From assembly GCA_027574665.1 (NCBI GenBank), contig CM050657.1, positions 26,576,700 through 26,640,699 on the forward strand: DNA of 64,000 bases. The letters run 5' to 3'. The notes beneath the pieces are model-generated. The model worked only from the letters and a program-made list of their open reading frames with translations. It had not been told where the DNA came from and did not search any database. Positions 13,701-26,300 of the stretch are shown here, one piece after another. Every line of letters begins with the position of its first letter. The first letter of the stretch is position 1. The position numbers and the translations under genes were made by a program. This DNA is from Rhynochetos jubatus. Its lineage: Eukaryota > Chordata > Aves > Eurypygiformes > Rhynochetidae.

Positions 13701-14929
13701 ACTTATCGCTCCACTAAACTCAGCTTAATTTCTGCTTGGGACTCTGGCCTGACAGCAGGGTAGGGAAACAGTGAATCTGAGACCTGTATGCAGGTTAGAA
13801 CTATCATTTAATAGACATTTCTCATTTTTATTCTTAATTTGTTTATTCATATCAATTTATAGCTGTCAACACAGCAGGGACAGTAAAACGCTTGGACAGA
13901 ACTAAATAACATCCTGCAGAGGGAATCACAAAGACCTAGGTGAAAACTTACACTAGGTGTAACTTTGGTCTTTGAATATGTAACTGCGGATTCCTCTGCA
14001 GCTCCGTCTCTCTGCTGTTCCCTGCCCTGATGAAGGCGATTGCTCTCCCACAGGACTTTTAATCCCTGTCAACATTTGCAGGAACGATGTGACATTTTGC
14101 TTTTCTTTTCGCTTACTCCTAATCTAAAAAAAAGAAAACCTCATCTTGGCATGGCCCACACCTGCCAGCCACATCCCAGCAACTGGTTGAGACTAGGAAG
14201 ATTTAACTTTTGCTAATCATTCAGAGGTGGATTGCCATAAAGTAGATGGCAAAAGTCAAGTAGAAGTAGCAAAACGTCTCAGGGTCTCAACACGTATACC
14301 CTCTGAAATGCCCTGCACCAAATTGCTACCGCCTTTGCAATCAAATCAGCCGAAGTCAAATTCGAGTGGTGACCGCCTGCTGCAATGTGCAGGATACAGG
14401 ACTCCAGCATTTCCCAGGATTACCCATCACTGAGCACTAGAGAGCAGCCTTTCTCCAGCGCATGAAGAATTGCACGGTGCTTTTCCCAGTGCTTTCTGAA
14501 GTCAGGCAAAAATGGATCCCTGCTCTGAGAATTCAGTGCACTGCACGGAGAAAAAAATCTGCAGATGTCTGACCACACACACCCCCCCACACACTGCTTA
14601 TGCACCTCTCTGACAAGGCCTTTCGTAAGACCGGGGAAGACGGGTCATATCGTACTTCCGCAGAGGTGGCAGAAAAGGATACCTATTAGTGCTGCTCAGA
14701 ACAGCAAGCCTGTGACACTTAAAACCTGTCTCCTGAGCAATGCAGCGTGGTCTTCAGCTCATGTGCTAGAGCCCTGAGTCAGCAGGGTGAAACGCCACCA
14801 GTTCTGCTGCTGAAAGTCTACTGGCAGCTTCACTGCATTTGCAATAACTTTAGCAAATATTCAGCCCAGGACACAGCTTTAAAAGGCACAGAAGGGAAAG
14901 ACCTGTCCCTTACTTGTCATAACACTGCG
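7710..14929. other. Intergenic unique sequence
   Basis: No supported gene or repeat family. The DNA is AT-rich with scattered short frames lacking recognisable domains. The part at about 9900-10140 is CpG-poor and rich in TAAT/ATTA motifs, and could be conserved regulatory DNA, but nothing in a single sequence proves it. Confidence 0.4.
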
Positions 14930-15160
14930 ATGTTCCGTTCCCAGCTGATGGCATCTCCTATACATCTGGTACGAGAGCCCGTTGAAATAAGACGTACGAA
15001 CGCGCGCTACAATTATACATACGTATATAAAGCAGCACTTTCTACAATGCTTCACACTTTAGCACTTAGACAGAGTCGCAGTGCTGATAAGAATACTTAC
15101 TGAGTTTTAAATCGCGATCGCTGTACACAATTCGTCACCGTGACCATCAGATAACCTACA
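14930..15160. promoter_or_regulatory. CpG cluster with TATA-like box
   Basis: In an otherwise CpG-poor region this stretch packs many CpGs (GACGTACGAACGCGCGC near 14991-15007, ACGTAT at 15021-15026 and GCGATCGC at 15114-15121). It includes a near-consensus TATATAAA at 15024-15031 on the plus strand. The arrangement could be a core promoter. No known gene begins downstream, and the frame running to 15103 has no recognisable domain. Treat it as a candidate only. Confidence 0.2.
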
Positions 15161-16689
15161 CTCAGGCAGCAGCCAAGATAGAGGCAAAGATTTTCAATAG
15201 CAAAACCACAGGTCTCTATCACTTCGGTTCAACGAGGGGTTATCAGATACAGACTTATTAGGGCTATGACTCTTCGGGGCCAGACAGCAAGAGTAATTCC
15301 TTGGACCTCTGCCCTCGCATCACACCATTATTTCTATTTGTACTCTTGTTCTGAATTGCAATGTTCAGTAAGGGCAGTGTATTTTTGCTGAGCGCCTATA
15401 TGTTGCTTAGCACAGGAGCCTCAGGGGGCCCCGAGCACAGCTGCAATACAAATCCTTAATTGTTTGTTTGATAGAAAGCTGATAGAAAGCTACTCCTACC
15501 CCACAAGCTTTTCATGACACGTTCCAGGTAAACTTATCTGTATTTAGGTAAGAGTTTTTACCTCAATGTTCATTAAAAAAAGAAGTAATTAACGTGAACA
15601 TCACAAGCAGCTGTCATACAGCAAGGCCAGATTTTGCCCACCTGCAAAGATATGTAACAAACCATGTAGGATTCGTTATAGACTGAGCCCCGTTGCCTTG
15701 TTTGCCAATAACAGCACCATTTAAACAAAGCTTAGAAGCTTATCTCTTGAAAATAGATACAGCAAGTCTCTACATTTTGTGATCCAGCTCCTTTCTTCTC
15801 CAGACGACAATTCCTGCTACACCCATCTCACTCCAGGGGAGCATCACATGGAAAGGGTGGAACCAGGACCAGCCCCAGCAAGGTCCCTACCCACAGCCAG
15901 CCAAAGGAGGAACCCCTCACTACGTTAAGCACAGCGCAACCGCAGATGAAGATGCTAAAAAAGCTGTGAGGCAAAAGGGGCATTGGAGGTTCATACCCGA
16001 AGATAGGAAACACAAACACCGCAAGGTTTACTGATGGATGAGAACTGTGGAAAGCCAAGACCAGAACCAAAGCACTCCAGACACTTGTTTATAACCCTGC
16101 TCACAGGACCTTTGATCCCTTCGATATTATTGAGCCAGTAATATCCACAGTATTAAACACCCATCCTTTTCTTGCCTAAAATAAGAAGATACGCTGCATG
16201 CCCTGATGAACACCATTCTTTACTTCAGAGTTTCTGATACCTTCCTCGTAGCAAAACTAATGAAACTCAACACATCCACATTTTTACTGTTCCACCATAC
16301 AAAGAAAGAGTAGAAGGGAGGAAATGTCTAATTTGCATAATTTCAGTTCTACAGTAATTACTATGTGTGAGGAAACATTTACTGGAGTGTAAATATGAAG
16401 AACTGTGGCTATTTGGTTTGAAATATGGAAACAGAAGATAAAAATGGGGTAGAAGGAGAAAAGAAATAAAATGAGGTTTAATAAAATAATTTTGTCTCGA
16501 TTATTCACTCGTTGAAACAGGGATGTTAAACATTCTCAGACTAGTCAGGTTTCAAATTCAAATGAAAACTTTGAATTAATTCTGCAACTGCAAAACACAA
16601 AGCACCCAACAAAGCTAATAAGGAATTATGGAGAGTCCTCTTGTGACAAATGAAGATAGCAGAAAATAGTTGTTTGGTTTTAAAGTGTT
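15161..16689. other. Intergenic; short tandem duplication at 15470
   Basis: No gene or transposon recognised. The 11-base unit GATAGAAAGCT occurs twice in tandem at 15470-15491. The rest is ordinary AT-rich sequence. Confidence 0.4.
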
Positions 16690-16725
16690 GGGGGGGGGGA
16701 GGTTTGGTTTGGGGGAAGGGGGAGG
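16690..16725 (+). repeat. G-rich tract, possible G-quadruplex
   Basis: A run of ten G (16690-16699) is followed after a short T-rich spacer by two runs of five G separated by AA (16711-16722). At least four G tracts of three or more fit within 36 bases, so a G-quadruplex on the plus strand is chemically possible, although one loop is long. No gene is nearby. It may be only a simple purine repeat. Confidence 0.5.
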
Positions 16726-19700
16726 TGTTTGGTTTAGGCTTTTTAATGTAAAAAAAGAACCCACAAAGTTACTTTTATCATTTTCTTTCTCTTCCTGCTC
16801 AGCACTTTTGGTGCTGGATAGCAGAAACTCTGAACCAGAACATCACTAACCCAATGGCTTTTAAAATATCCCAGCTAGTGCTGATCAAAAAAGACTGTAC
16901 GCAACGGTTTCCCCAATGAAAAATGCAGATTTAATTAAGTCAAAACACCCCGCACAAAATGTCTTTTCATACTTACAAGATTGAACCATGTCACTTTTTA
17001 CATTTATGTTGTAAGAAAATAACCATAGCAACCTTATCAAATATTCTGATAAGGCTGAAACAAAGACTATTTCTTTTGGCAAGCATCTAGTTTGCTTTCA
17101 TTCAGGATGAAACCAGAGGGCAGAAATGTGACTTCTAAACCAGCTTCTAGCAACAACCTTGCTAAATGCTTACAAGGAGTCTTTCAGTAGTTTAAACAAG
17201 CTCTAGACCAGGCCATGGAAACACAGAAGATGATATGAGTGCTAGGGTCTATGGCATAAGCAACCCCCAAATTTCCAGCAGCACGGAGGTAAGACAGGCA
17301 TTAGGAATTGTAAGTACCTTGGGTGTCACTTGTGCTGTGGCTGCTCAGCCTAACTGCAGTGTCAGTTATCTAGGCAACACCGAATATACCTGGTGTGACG
17401 CAGTGCTGGAAAGATCAGCTACAGTAATAAAAACGTCTTTAACACTGCACCATCCAGCCCTATAGAACGCTATCAGCTACAAGCGTGCCCTGTATCCTGT
17501 GTTGCTTTTTCTGCAGTAGATGATGTAAGATTACCAAAATCATCACAGAATGATGCATTGTATTCCAAACCCTTTGTTTACTTCAGTGCACACAAAGCTA
17601 AGGACGTGTAATAACCGTTACAGGGTCAAGGCCAAAAGTTTTCATCTGTAACATCCAGATTCATTTCAGCAGCCTTTAGGACCTTTGTCACTGTAGGTTC
17701 TTTCAGTAGACAGAAGAGAAAAATACAGACGTGCAGAAAATTATTCAGTCTTCTTACGCTTGAATGGAGATCTTGTCTTGCTCCACCAACTGGGAAAAGC
17801 CTGGAGAGACTTTCTTCATACTTCAGGTGCCTCCAAGTGTCTAAAGGTAGATGGGATCTCAACCTGATGCCATGATCTCAGCACAGTTAAATGCATCAGT
17901 CACTGTGTTCTGCAGATCACCTATTTTAATCCATCAGTATCTGAAATCGGTACACCGGGGCAACAACACAGGAGTGAAAAAGATGTCATCTTATCAGATG
18001 AAAAGGAACACAGGCCAACCAGATACCATTTATAGAGAGTAAGCATCAGAAGTGACAACTGAAGCCAAGACTCCTGGGGGAGGGAATGTTGGTTTGTCCT
18101 ATAATTAAATTCACCCTCCCTTTGCCAAGCTCCCTAATCCTGTTTTGAGTGGGAGTCATTTTCCGACAGGGAAAATAATATATATGGGATCAAACATGTT
18201 GCTTCAGGCAGAGCAGAGCAGGAGGGAAGGGTGGGAAGCACACTCTTCAAATAGTTTCCACCCGTTTTCTGCCTGCTGACCACAAGCTGTTGCAATGTGA
18301 ACTGCACAGCAGGCTGCAAGGACCTGCTCCACCGAACAGCCATCCTGCCATGGCCTCCTTTCTGCCCGGCTTCTTCCCCGTGAAGAACACTTCAAGGCAG
18401 CAGGAAACGATGCAGCCTAATAGTTTACATGCTCAATTGTTTGACCCAAAATAGCCTTATCCTTCACAAAAAGGACATGGATGCAGGTGTATAGCCAAGT
18501 CCCCCGATGCCTCTAAAGCTTTTCAGAAGCCATAGGATTAGGCTTCAAGACTGGACACCTATTCCCAGGCTTTACCTTGCCACGGCCTTCATTTGTGGTT
18601 ATGAGGAGTCTTGTATCCATTGCCCAGCTGTATCACAGCACTGATAGAATTTCCCTACCCCAGAGAGTTGATATACAACACAGGTACTCCAAATTCTGCA
18701 TGATTCTCTTGTCAGGGAAACACTTTACACCTAAAATATAGCATCTTTCCTTGCTAAGCCCAATTTAAAGCTTTAAAGTTTACTATAAAAGGATGCAGCC
18801 CAAAACTTGGGTTTCCAACTTTCTCCTCTACATCTGAGCACACGTGCAGGTCTGGTTTAGGCTGCTGTCTTCAGTAAAGCTTGTCTTTGCTGGCTAAGTA
18901 CAAAACATAAAGTAATGCGGTTGTTTGTTAAGGTGGGGTCAGACAGTTCCCCTGCTTCGCTCAAAGGGAAGCTTCAAATACAGATTCCTCTTCTGACACG
19001 GAAAAACACTGGCTGTTAGAACTTTCCCAGTAATTTTATGAAAGTGTAACAACTTATACTGAAATTCTACTGCGGGAGCACTTCACCTTGCTGAACAGAG
19101 GACTGTTTGGAGCTGTTCCTTGAGTCAAAATAGTTTGAGGGTCTTTTGGAGATGGCTAAAATACTTCTGTCTACTGCTGAACTGAAAAGTTACGCTTTTT
19201 CAAGCCCATCCGATGACTTGGATGACGAGGTAAAGGCAGACAGACCCAACTCTGAACTTCTTTCCATTATTAACCATCTACCAAGAAAACAAGCTGGGTC
19301 CTTGCTTCATGCATGAGTTGTTCCCACTGATGTTTATTGGGTAACATTTGGTTATTTAAGAGTTATTTGGCACTTTTCCAATACAGTTGACAGCTAAATA
19401 ATATATAATCTGGTTTTCAGCAAAGCAATTACTAAGTAAACCTGAATAGACTGAAGGAGTAAACGACAGGTTACAACACCTAGATCAAGATGCCACACCT
19501 GAAAAAGCTAATATTACCTGGATAACTATTATCTGTAATCACCAGAATATGCTGAAAGTATTGCTTTATTTAGGGGAAGATTAAGCCACCTGTTCTTAAA
19601 AATACATGCTAGGTACTTGTTTATTGCTCTTCCCCCATCACACACACGGAAGAGATTCCATAATTATTCCAGTAACACATTACTGGAAATGATGTGTGAA

Positions 19701-20244
19701 CCTCAGGTTTCAGGGCCAGATTGTTCATAGAGACAAAGTACTCTTAATTAAGCTACTCACCCCTCTTGAGAAGTAGAGAATCCGATCCCATGTCAGAGCT
19801 CATAATTAGAACTGTGCAAATACTATATTTTCAGAAAAATGAAAGACGACAATCTAAGCTGAAAAGTGTCCCATCTTTACACTGAAATGAACCCTCTGAT
19901 TCCTCACTCTCAGCAAAACATTTTTGAAGGTCAAGCAAAACATTACATTTGAGCCCAAACTCAAAACTTCATGTCCTGTTCAGCTAGATGAGGAGCGTAA
20001 AATTTAAATAAATTCATTAAAGTATTTCTATTTTCTCCCCCCACGTTTGAATGAAAAAAATCATTTAAACATTTCAGTGAATTTAATTCATATGTTCTGG
20101 AGGAAATTTATTTTTTAAGTATTTTCCCACCACTGAATCAGAAATTTGCTTCTTGCTATTACCATATGTTATTTCTTTACCATACTTACAATAAGTATGA
20201 TAAAGCCACCAAGGCTTTTCTTTAAGCTACCCTCTCCGCTTTGA
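16726..20244. other. Intergenic unique sequence
   Basis: No supported gene, RNA or transposon. Short frames on both strands lack domains and codon bias. Confidence 0.4.
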
Positions 20245-20360
20245 ATGTCACAGCAGCAGCATTGAAAACAAGCAATAATAATCACCATCAATGAATCTCC
20301 CTAATCAAAGGTGTTCATTTAGAAACAAATTGTGATTATAATAACCACAGCAACCAGCTG
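20245..20360. promoter_or_regulatory. Candidate enhancer with TCF/LEF-like and E-box motifs
   Basis: The stretch contains ATCAAAGG (20304-20311), a match to the TCF/LEF core used in Wnt responses. It also has CAGCTG (20355-20360), an E-box of the type bound by myogenic and neurogenic bHLH factors, and several AT-rich homeodomain-like words (AATAATAATC, GTGATTATAATAACC). It is CpG-poor. These combinations are typical of developmental enhancers, and PAX3 is known to be Wnt-responsive in neural crest. The motifs are visible; the function is inference. Confidence 0.2.
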
Positions 20361-23300
20361 CAGATGGAGAAGGCACAAATTACAACTTCCCTTCCATCCT
20401 CTGTGTCAGTCCAATGCTTGTGATAATGTTGTATCCATCATTAAGCTGTAGGAGAGCACAGCACATCAGAAGACCCCGATTATGGTAACAGAGCTCTTTG
20501 AACATATGTGCCTTATAAGAAGAGTCTAGTTTCATTATGGTATTGTTAAATGCTGTAGGAGTTTTCTGAAGTGTTGTGTCTTCTAGGGAAAGCACTACAC
20601 CGTAGTGGAAAATACATCTTAAAACGACAAAATGCATTTGTGAAGCCTTCAAAAACAAGATATTCCATCATCTCATCCACAAAATAAGTATCTGGGATAA
20701 ATGTTCTGTTTGAAAAGGAACTGAACCAAAACCAGGTCCCAAAATCTAACTAGTCTGGAGGGGTTTTGACCCAGTTTTGCACTTCCCAGCAAGCATCTTC
20801 CTCCCTAATAAGCCAGACTGAGGGTATGTGTAAATAGTTTTTGCAGACAGATATGAACAAGCTTTGCCTTCGCCGCAAGCAGCTTCCACACTATTCTGGC
20901 ATAAGCGGGACACAGTGCCAATGGCAACACCTTGCCCTTCAGCAGCTCTCACCTCCTCAGCGTGAGCACTGTAATAGCCGTGGCAGCGCAGCTCCTGATG
21001 CAGGAATTGTGCACACATGGCTGAACCGCTGAAGCGCCTGCTTACACATCGCCTGCGGACCTGCCGTAAAACTTCCCCGCCAAACACCCCTGCACCCGCA
21101 AGAAGTCCTGTCTTAAACCTGGACTCGACTCTGAGCTCACACCCATTTGTGAGCGACTCAAGTGCAGCACACACGCAGTTCACACAGGCGTACGCTGGCC
21201 CTAATCCTGCACTCAGTCCTACACACTACTCCCACTGGGGTTAGCTCTAATCCCTCATCCAAGAAAGGAGGTCAGGGCACATGAGCCTTTTCTTTCAAAG
21301 CTGTCAGTGCTGGGAACCTTAATTCCAGGTTGCTGTCGTTTCTTTGCATGTCTTCATCCTCTGCTTACAGCGAGCATGAGTAACAATGGAGTCCTCGCAA
21401 TCATTTTGTTCTATTTTCTTTTTTAAGTCTCTGCCCTTGCAGCCAATCTTTCTATTCCTCATGTGCCATTTAATAGCCCTTTTTCATCTGTGCACCCTCT
21501 GGGGTGCATGAGCTGCCATTACGGGGGGCTGAAGGAACCCCATCTCCCTCAGAACTCGGTTTTCTGTTTACTTGGATGTATTTACAATGGTTTCAAAGGC
21601 TGGATATTACCAAAATTATAGTCAATAAGCACCAGTGCAGGCCATTTGTTTCAGGGTATGTAAACTGCCCTGTGATGACTGTATCAAAGTTTTATTGTAT
21701 GTATTAATTATTGTTCACGTGGATGTATACCTTTATTGTATTTGGTAATGTTTTATTCTATGTACTAATGCATGTATTAATTTGGGCTAGTTTTAAAGAT
21801 AGTCTATATAAGCCCAAAACTATTTATCTATCTTTCCCATGATCAAATTTCTGAATGTCACCTACAAGCAGATATAAGCAAAACTTTTCAGGCTTTATCA
21901 AAGTAGGGTTTTACCAAAACTACCAAAGTGCAGAGATTAACATGTCCACATTTCTACTCAAGTCAGTAGGACTGCTAAGAGAGTTTACATAACCTGCTAG
22001 CAGAATATCAAACCCCACTTTATCGGACTATTCCTTTCAGAGCAAACCTCCCATCTTACTGCTGTCTTCACTGTCCAAACGGCAGCAGTAGATGGTGCTG
22101 TTTGATGTTGTCTTCTCCCCTCACCCTTCGTAATCCCTGGAATCAACATGTTATTAACGCATTTTCACATGTGTTGCGGACATTTAACATTGGGACTCTA
22201 CTGTTACATCACCACGTTTACTAATTATGAAATATTTGTTCTATAATGATGTTTCTTTAATGCTTTCCAGACTTCATTTCAAGGCGCATTTCTTAAAAAA
22301 CCTTATCTCCTCAGAAAGTGCGGGGTGTCCGTTTACCAGTCAGAACATCATTATCAAATGTCTGACAGAACCAACCTCTGTCATGACTTTGTCACCAGGG
22401 GGACACATTCTCCCTAAACTAATTTGCAGGGGGGAGGAAGAACACACAACAGACATCAGGAGAGTCACAGAAAAGGCCAGAAAAAAAGAAAATTAACGAA
22501 CTCTTCAAGATTTTCAAAACTGCTGTCAATTTGCAGAACTGTTAGTCCATGAGCCCTATAGAAAGGGAAATTAGTTATAAATTTATCCGACTAATTGTTT
22601 AACCAAGCAAAACCAGAACAGATATAACTGTGTAAGAGATTCCCCATTTTAATGTCGTTGGTTTCAACAAGCTGGCACTTCATTTAAAATCGAGTGTCAC
22701 AGGTTTATTCTTCCTGTTGTTAAAACTGCAGCTCCAATCTCTTGCCTGCTGGACACCGTCCGCCGTTCCTGTCGCTCTCCCTTGACTGACTTGCTCAACA
22801 TCACGTTCGTGCTTCTTGTCCTCGCTTTGAAGTCCTTCACAGAAATAACCTTCTGCTGCCACTTCTATTTATAACTACCTCCCTGACCCTCAATGATTCA
22901 CCAGTTGTGGTGGCTTAATGGATGTGTCTGTTTATGCTCCCATCTACTCTACACTTTCCTCTGTGCTGCCTACAGGGGCCAACACATCTGTAAAGCAACA
23001 CTTCGGTCTCTTACACACTTTCACCTGTCTCTCCCTGAATTATAAGTCCTAGCTAACAAAGAAACAGACAGCGCAGCTGAAATATGTCTTTTAAAACTGG
23101 GAACATTTGTATTTCTATAGTATCTACATAAAACCACTACGAGGTCGAGAGACCCGTACGCATGATTACATGCAAGACATTCTAACACCTCGGTAGGACC
23201 ATCCACTTCCTTGAAAACAGCAAGCACAATTCTGTACAGGGCTGGTTGCACGGCTCGAACATCTTCTCCACACTGCACGCGACTTGTGCTTCTAAAGCTC

Positions 23301-26300
23301 AACAGCAGCTCAAATTGTCAAAAGCAGCTGAAGTTTTAGATGCAAAATTTCTTTGCATGTGAACGCAGGAAATAAAAATCCCCAACAGAACGTCTGTATG
23401 GTCAAACAAACAAATCAACAATGTTGCACAAGGCAACAAGCAAACGGGAACCACGTCTTGCAGGCAACTCGTTCCAAAACACAGACAGGTTTTGTTTGCA
23501 AAATACGTATTTTTTCCACAAACAAAAATTTCATGTTTTATTTTCCTACCCAGGAAAATGGACGTTTGTCAGCCTCCCCACCACTGTTTTCCCTCTCTCT
23601 GTCGCTACTCAGAACTTTCCAGCAGCAGAGACATTTGGAAGCATTAGCGTCAGACCAAGGAAAACCACCCTGTTGCTTTCTTCCAGTCCAGGGAAAGGAG
23701 ACATTCGGGAGAATAAGAAACACCCTACCGAGACTACCACCACCACCTACCCACGCCAAAGCTTCTAGCTGCATTCAGAGACTGGCAAATCTTTAAAACC
23801 TGGGAGCAGCTTCTGCAGAAGTCCTGCAGCCTGGGACAAGCAGGAGCAGCATTGCTGCTGGAGGCAGCGACCTTCCTCCGGCCCTCGCTCTCTAGGGAGA
23901 AGGAACAGTGGCCTGCCAGCAAAGGGGAAGGACTGTCTTATTTGTCTCTGTGATGTGAATCAAGGTATTTTAATTGCTGCATTCACCTGAAACATCTGAT
24001 ATGAACTTAGCCTGGTTGCAGGTAATTTTTTTTATAAGTCTTAAAAGTGATTTGATTGCCTAAACATAAACAGGGGGAAGGGCAGGAGGAACTGCAGTGT
24101 TCGGAGAGGAGTGATGGAAGAAGGTTGGACAAGGGGATCCTTGGGACTTGCTATCTGAAGGACCAGGGTGGCCACCCTCTAAGTGTGGTGTAACCCCTGA
24201 GCCACATCCCTGCCAGCCCCTCAGAGCCTCAGCAGGGTGACTCCTGAGCCTCCTGCACCACCAGCCAGAAAACCGCACGCGCAGCATTTAATAGCCATAG
24301 TCTTCTTTAGAACAACGGTTTTCCCCTGGAGTTTTTTCACGTCTCATAAGTAAGAAGGGATATTCACCCTCTGAGATAGGGATACATAATTCATCTCACA
24401 GCAGCAGCAGTAAAGAAGGGTAGGGAAAAGGCTCTTCTTCCCAAGGTGGCTCCACCAAAGGAAGACAGCTTCAAAGGTAAGCCAGAGCTCCAATCTCTTC
24501 TCAGGATATACACTGAAATAACAAGCAAGGCCTGACACCACCTTCATTTGTACCAGATCTAGCACGGCAAGCAGCTGTATCAAGGTTTTTTTCTACAGCT
24601 ACCTGGACTGCAACCACTTCAAACCAACTAAATGGCAGGTGACACCAACTAAAGAAATATTGGCTGCTTCTCCAGTACAAACATCCCGTTTTCATTGTCA
24701 GCTTGGGCATACTCATGTTTGCAACCATGCAAATTCCTCGTGTACCCACTGCTATACAAAATTTCAACCCTGAGCATAGTGCACGTACATAAGTTAATCA
24801 GCAGCACCGACACAATTATGCACACAAAGTAGGATTCTCCTGTGGTCGTATGGGGATCACCACCTCTCCTTATGTACGCCATGCTCCTTCCATAGGTTGT
24901 GGATTGGACATGTCATGAATGCGGGCTGAATTCCTCCTCCTGTGCATTGCGAGACACTCTCAGTCTTAACAGGAACTCTTGAAAGCTGACATACCAGAGC
25001 TGGCTGCAACTATCTCATACTCTTCAGCCCCTGCAATTCCTGGGCAGAGATGGCATCTGGTATTCTGTCACATGAATGGGCCCTTGTGGTATTGCTGGTT
25101 TGAGACACTGGGCCTAGCCGTAAAAACCTCCAACACCACTGCAAAACATTAAGCCAATCGTTTCAGAGAGTTTCATCCTCGCCTGCGTTTTGCTTTCCAA
25201 TTCCCTTCTGCAGAAAGCTGGAGCAGACAGACACACAGCCTGACCAAAAGTTTCTAACATTGGTTTTCTGTCTGATGGAAAGCACAAGGGGTTTAAAAAA
25301 AAATATTCAAACTGACAGCCTCAGTTTCCTCACTGTGGATTTAATTGGAGTTCTGTCAGGCATTTAGCATCCCCTTTCCTGGCACACACCTTCCCTCCCC
25401 ACAACAGGGACAACAGTCTCCTCTCCTTTCATCAAAGCCTGCTCCAGCAAGAACAATCCCATCTCCTTCCCTAAGCACGTGCCCCTCCTTTTTCTTCTCC
25501 TGAACTTCCTTGTATTTCAAACCCTTACTCAAACACCTCTGCCAACTGCCTATCCCATTTGCTGCTCTACTCCCCACTCTTCAGAGCAGGCTTTAGCACC
25601 CTTCCTTTGTTCTTTGCCATCTTCACACACCCTTTAATAAGCCAGGCAGATTTCTTAAAATTTTAGCGTGTCACATTAGTCTGCCTACTCGCTACCAAGC
25701 ACAAACACAACTCCCACGTCGGGAAATACAAGCTTGGAAAGCTGGACCCGCAACTCTGCCACGTTTTGGACCAGATCACTTCCCCAGTCCTGCTGGCAGT
25801 ACATCTGCCTAAAGGCCAAGGGAGGGAGAGCCGGGGGTGGCAACAGGAGCGCACAGGCAGGAGGGAATGGCAGCTCCGTCCCTGGGGCAGCAGTATCTAT
25901 TGGTGCTGGCTGAAACCGCTCAGTTAAAACCCTTTAAACCCAAAGAAAGGACAAGTGCAGCAACCCAAAGGTACGCTCAAGCATAGCGAAATTCTTCTGG
26001 TGTAGTGCTGCTGCGGATCCCGGGTGCTCTCCTACCTTTCTCACAGGCAATTCCTGCCTGCCTCAGACTTTTTGCTTGCAGATGGAAGGAAGTAGTTCCT
26101 GCCTTGGACAAACTGGCCAATATGAACAAAAAAAGCTCCACAATTTTTTTTTTAATCCAGTTACTGAGAAGCAACTTCTTGTACACCTGATTCTTATTAA
26201 GTGCCTTTGAGTTCCCTCCAGAAAACCACTGAAACTAAGTGGCTGTGACATTTGATCTTTAGAGGGAAGATGTAGGGTTAAATTTGCATGTTTTGCTGGC

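Noticed and set aside
15200-15260. tRNA-like GGTTCAACGAGG word
   Set aside because: No matching A box, acceptor stem or cloverleaf could be built around it.
21640-21900. Possible solitary long terminal repeat
   Set aside because: AT-rich with a TATA-like word, but no convincing terminal TG/CA ends, target-site duplication or primer-binding site nearby.
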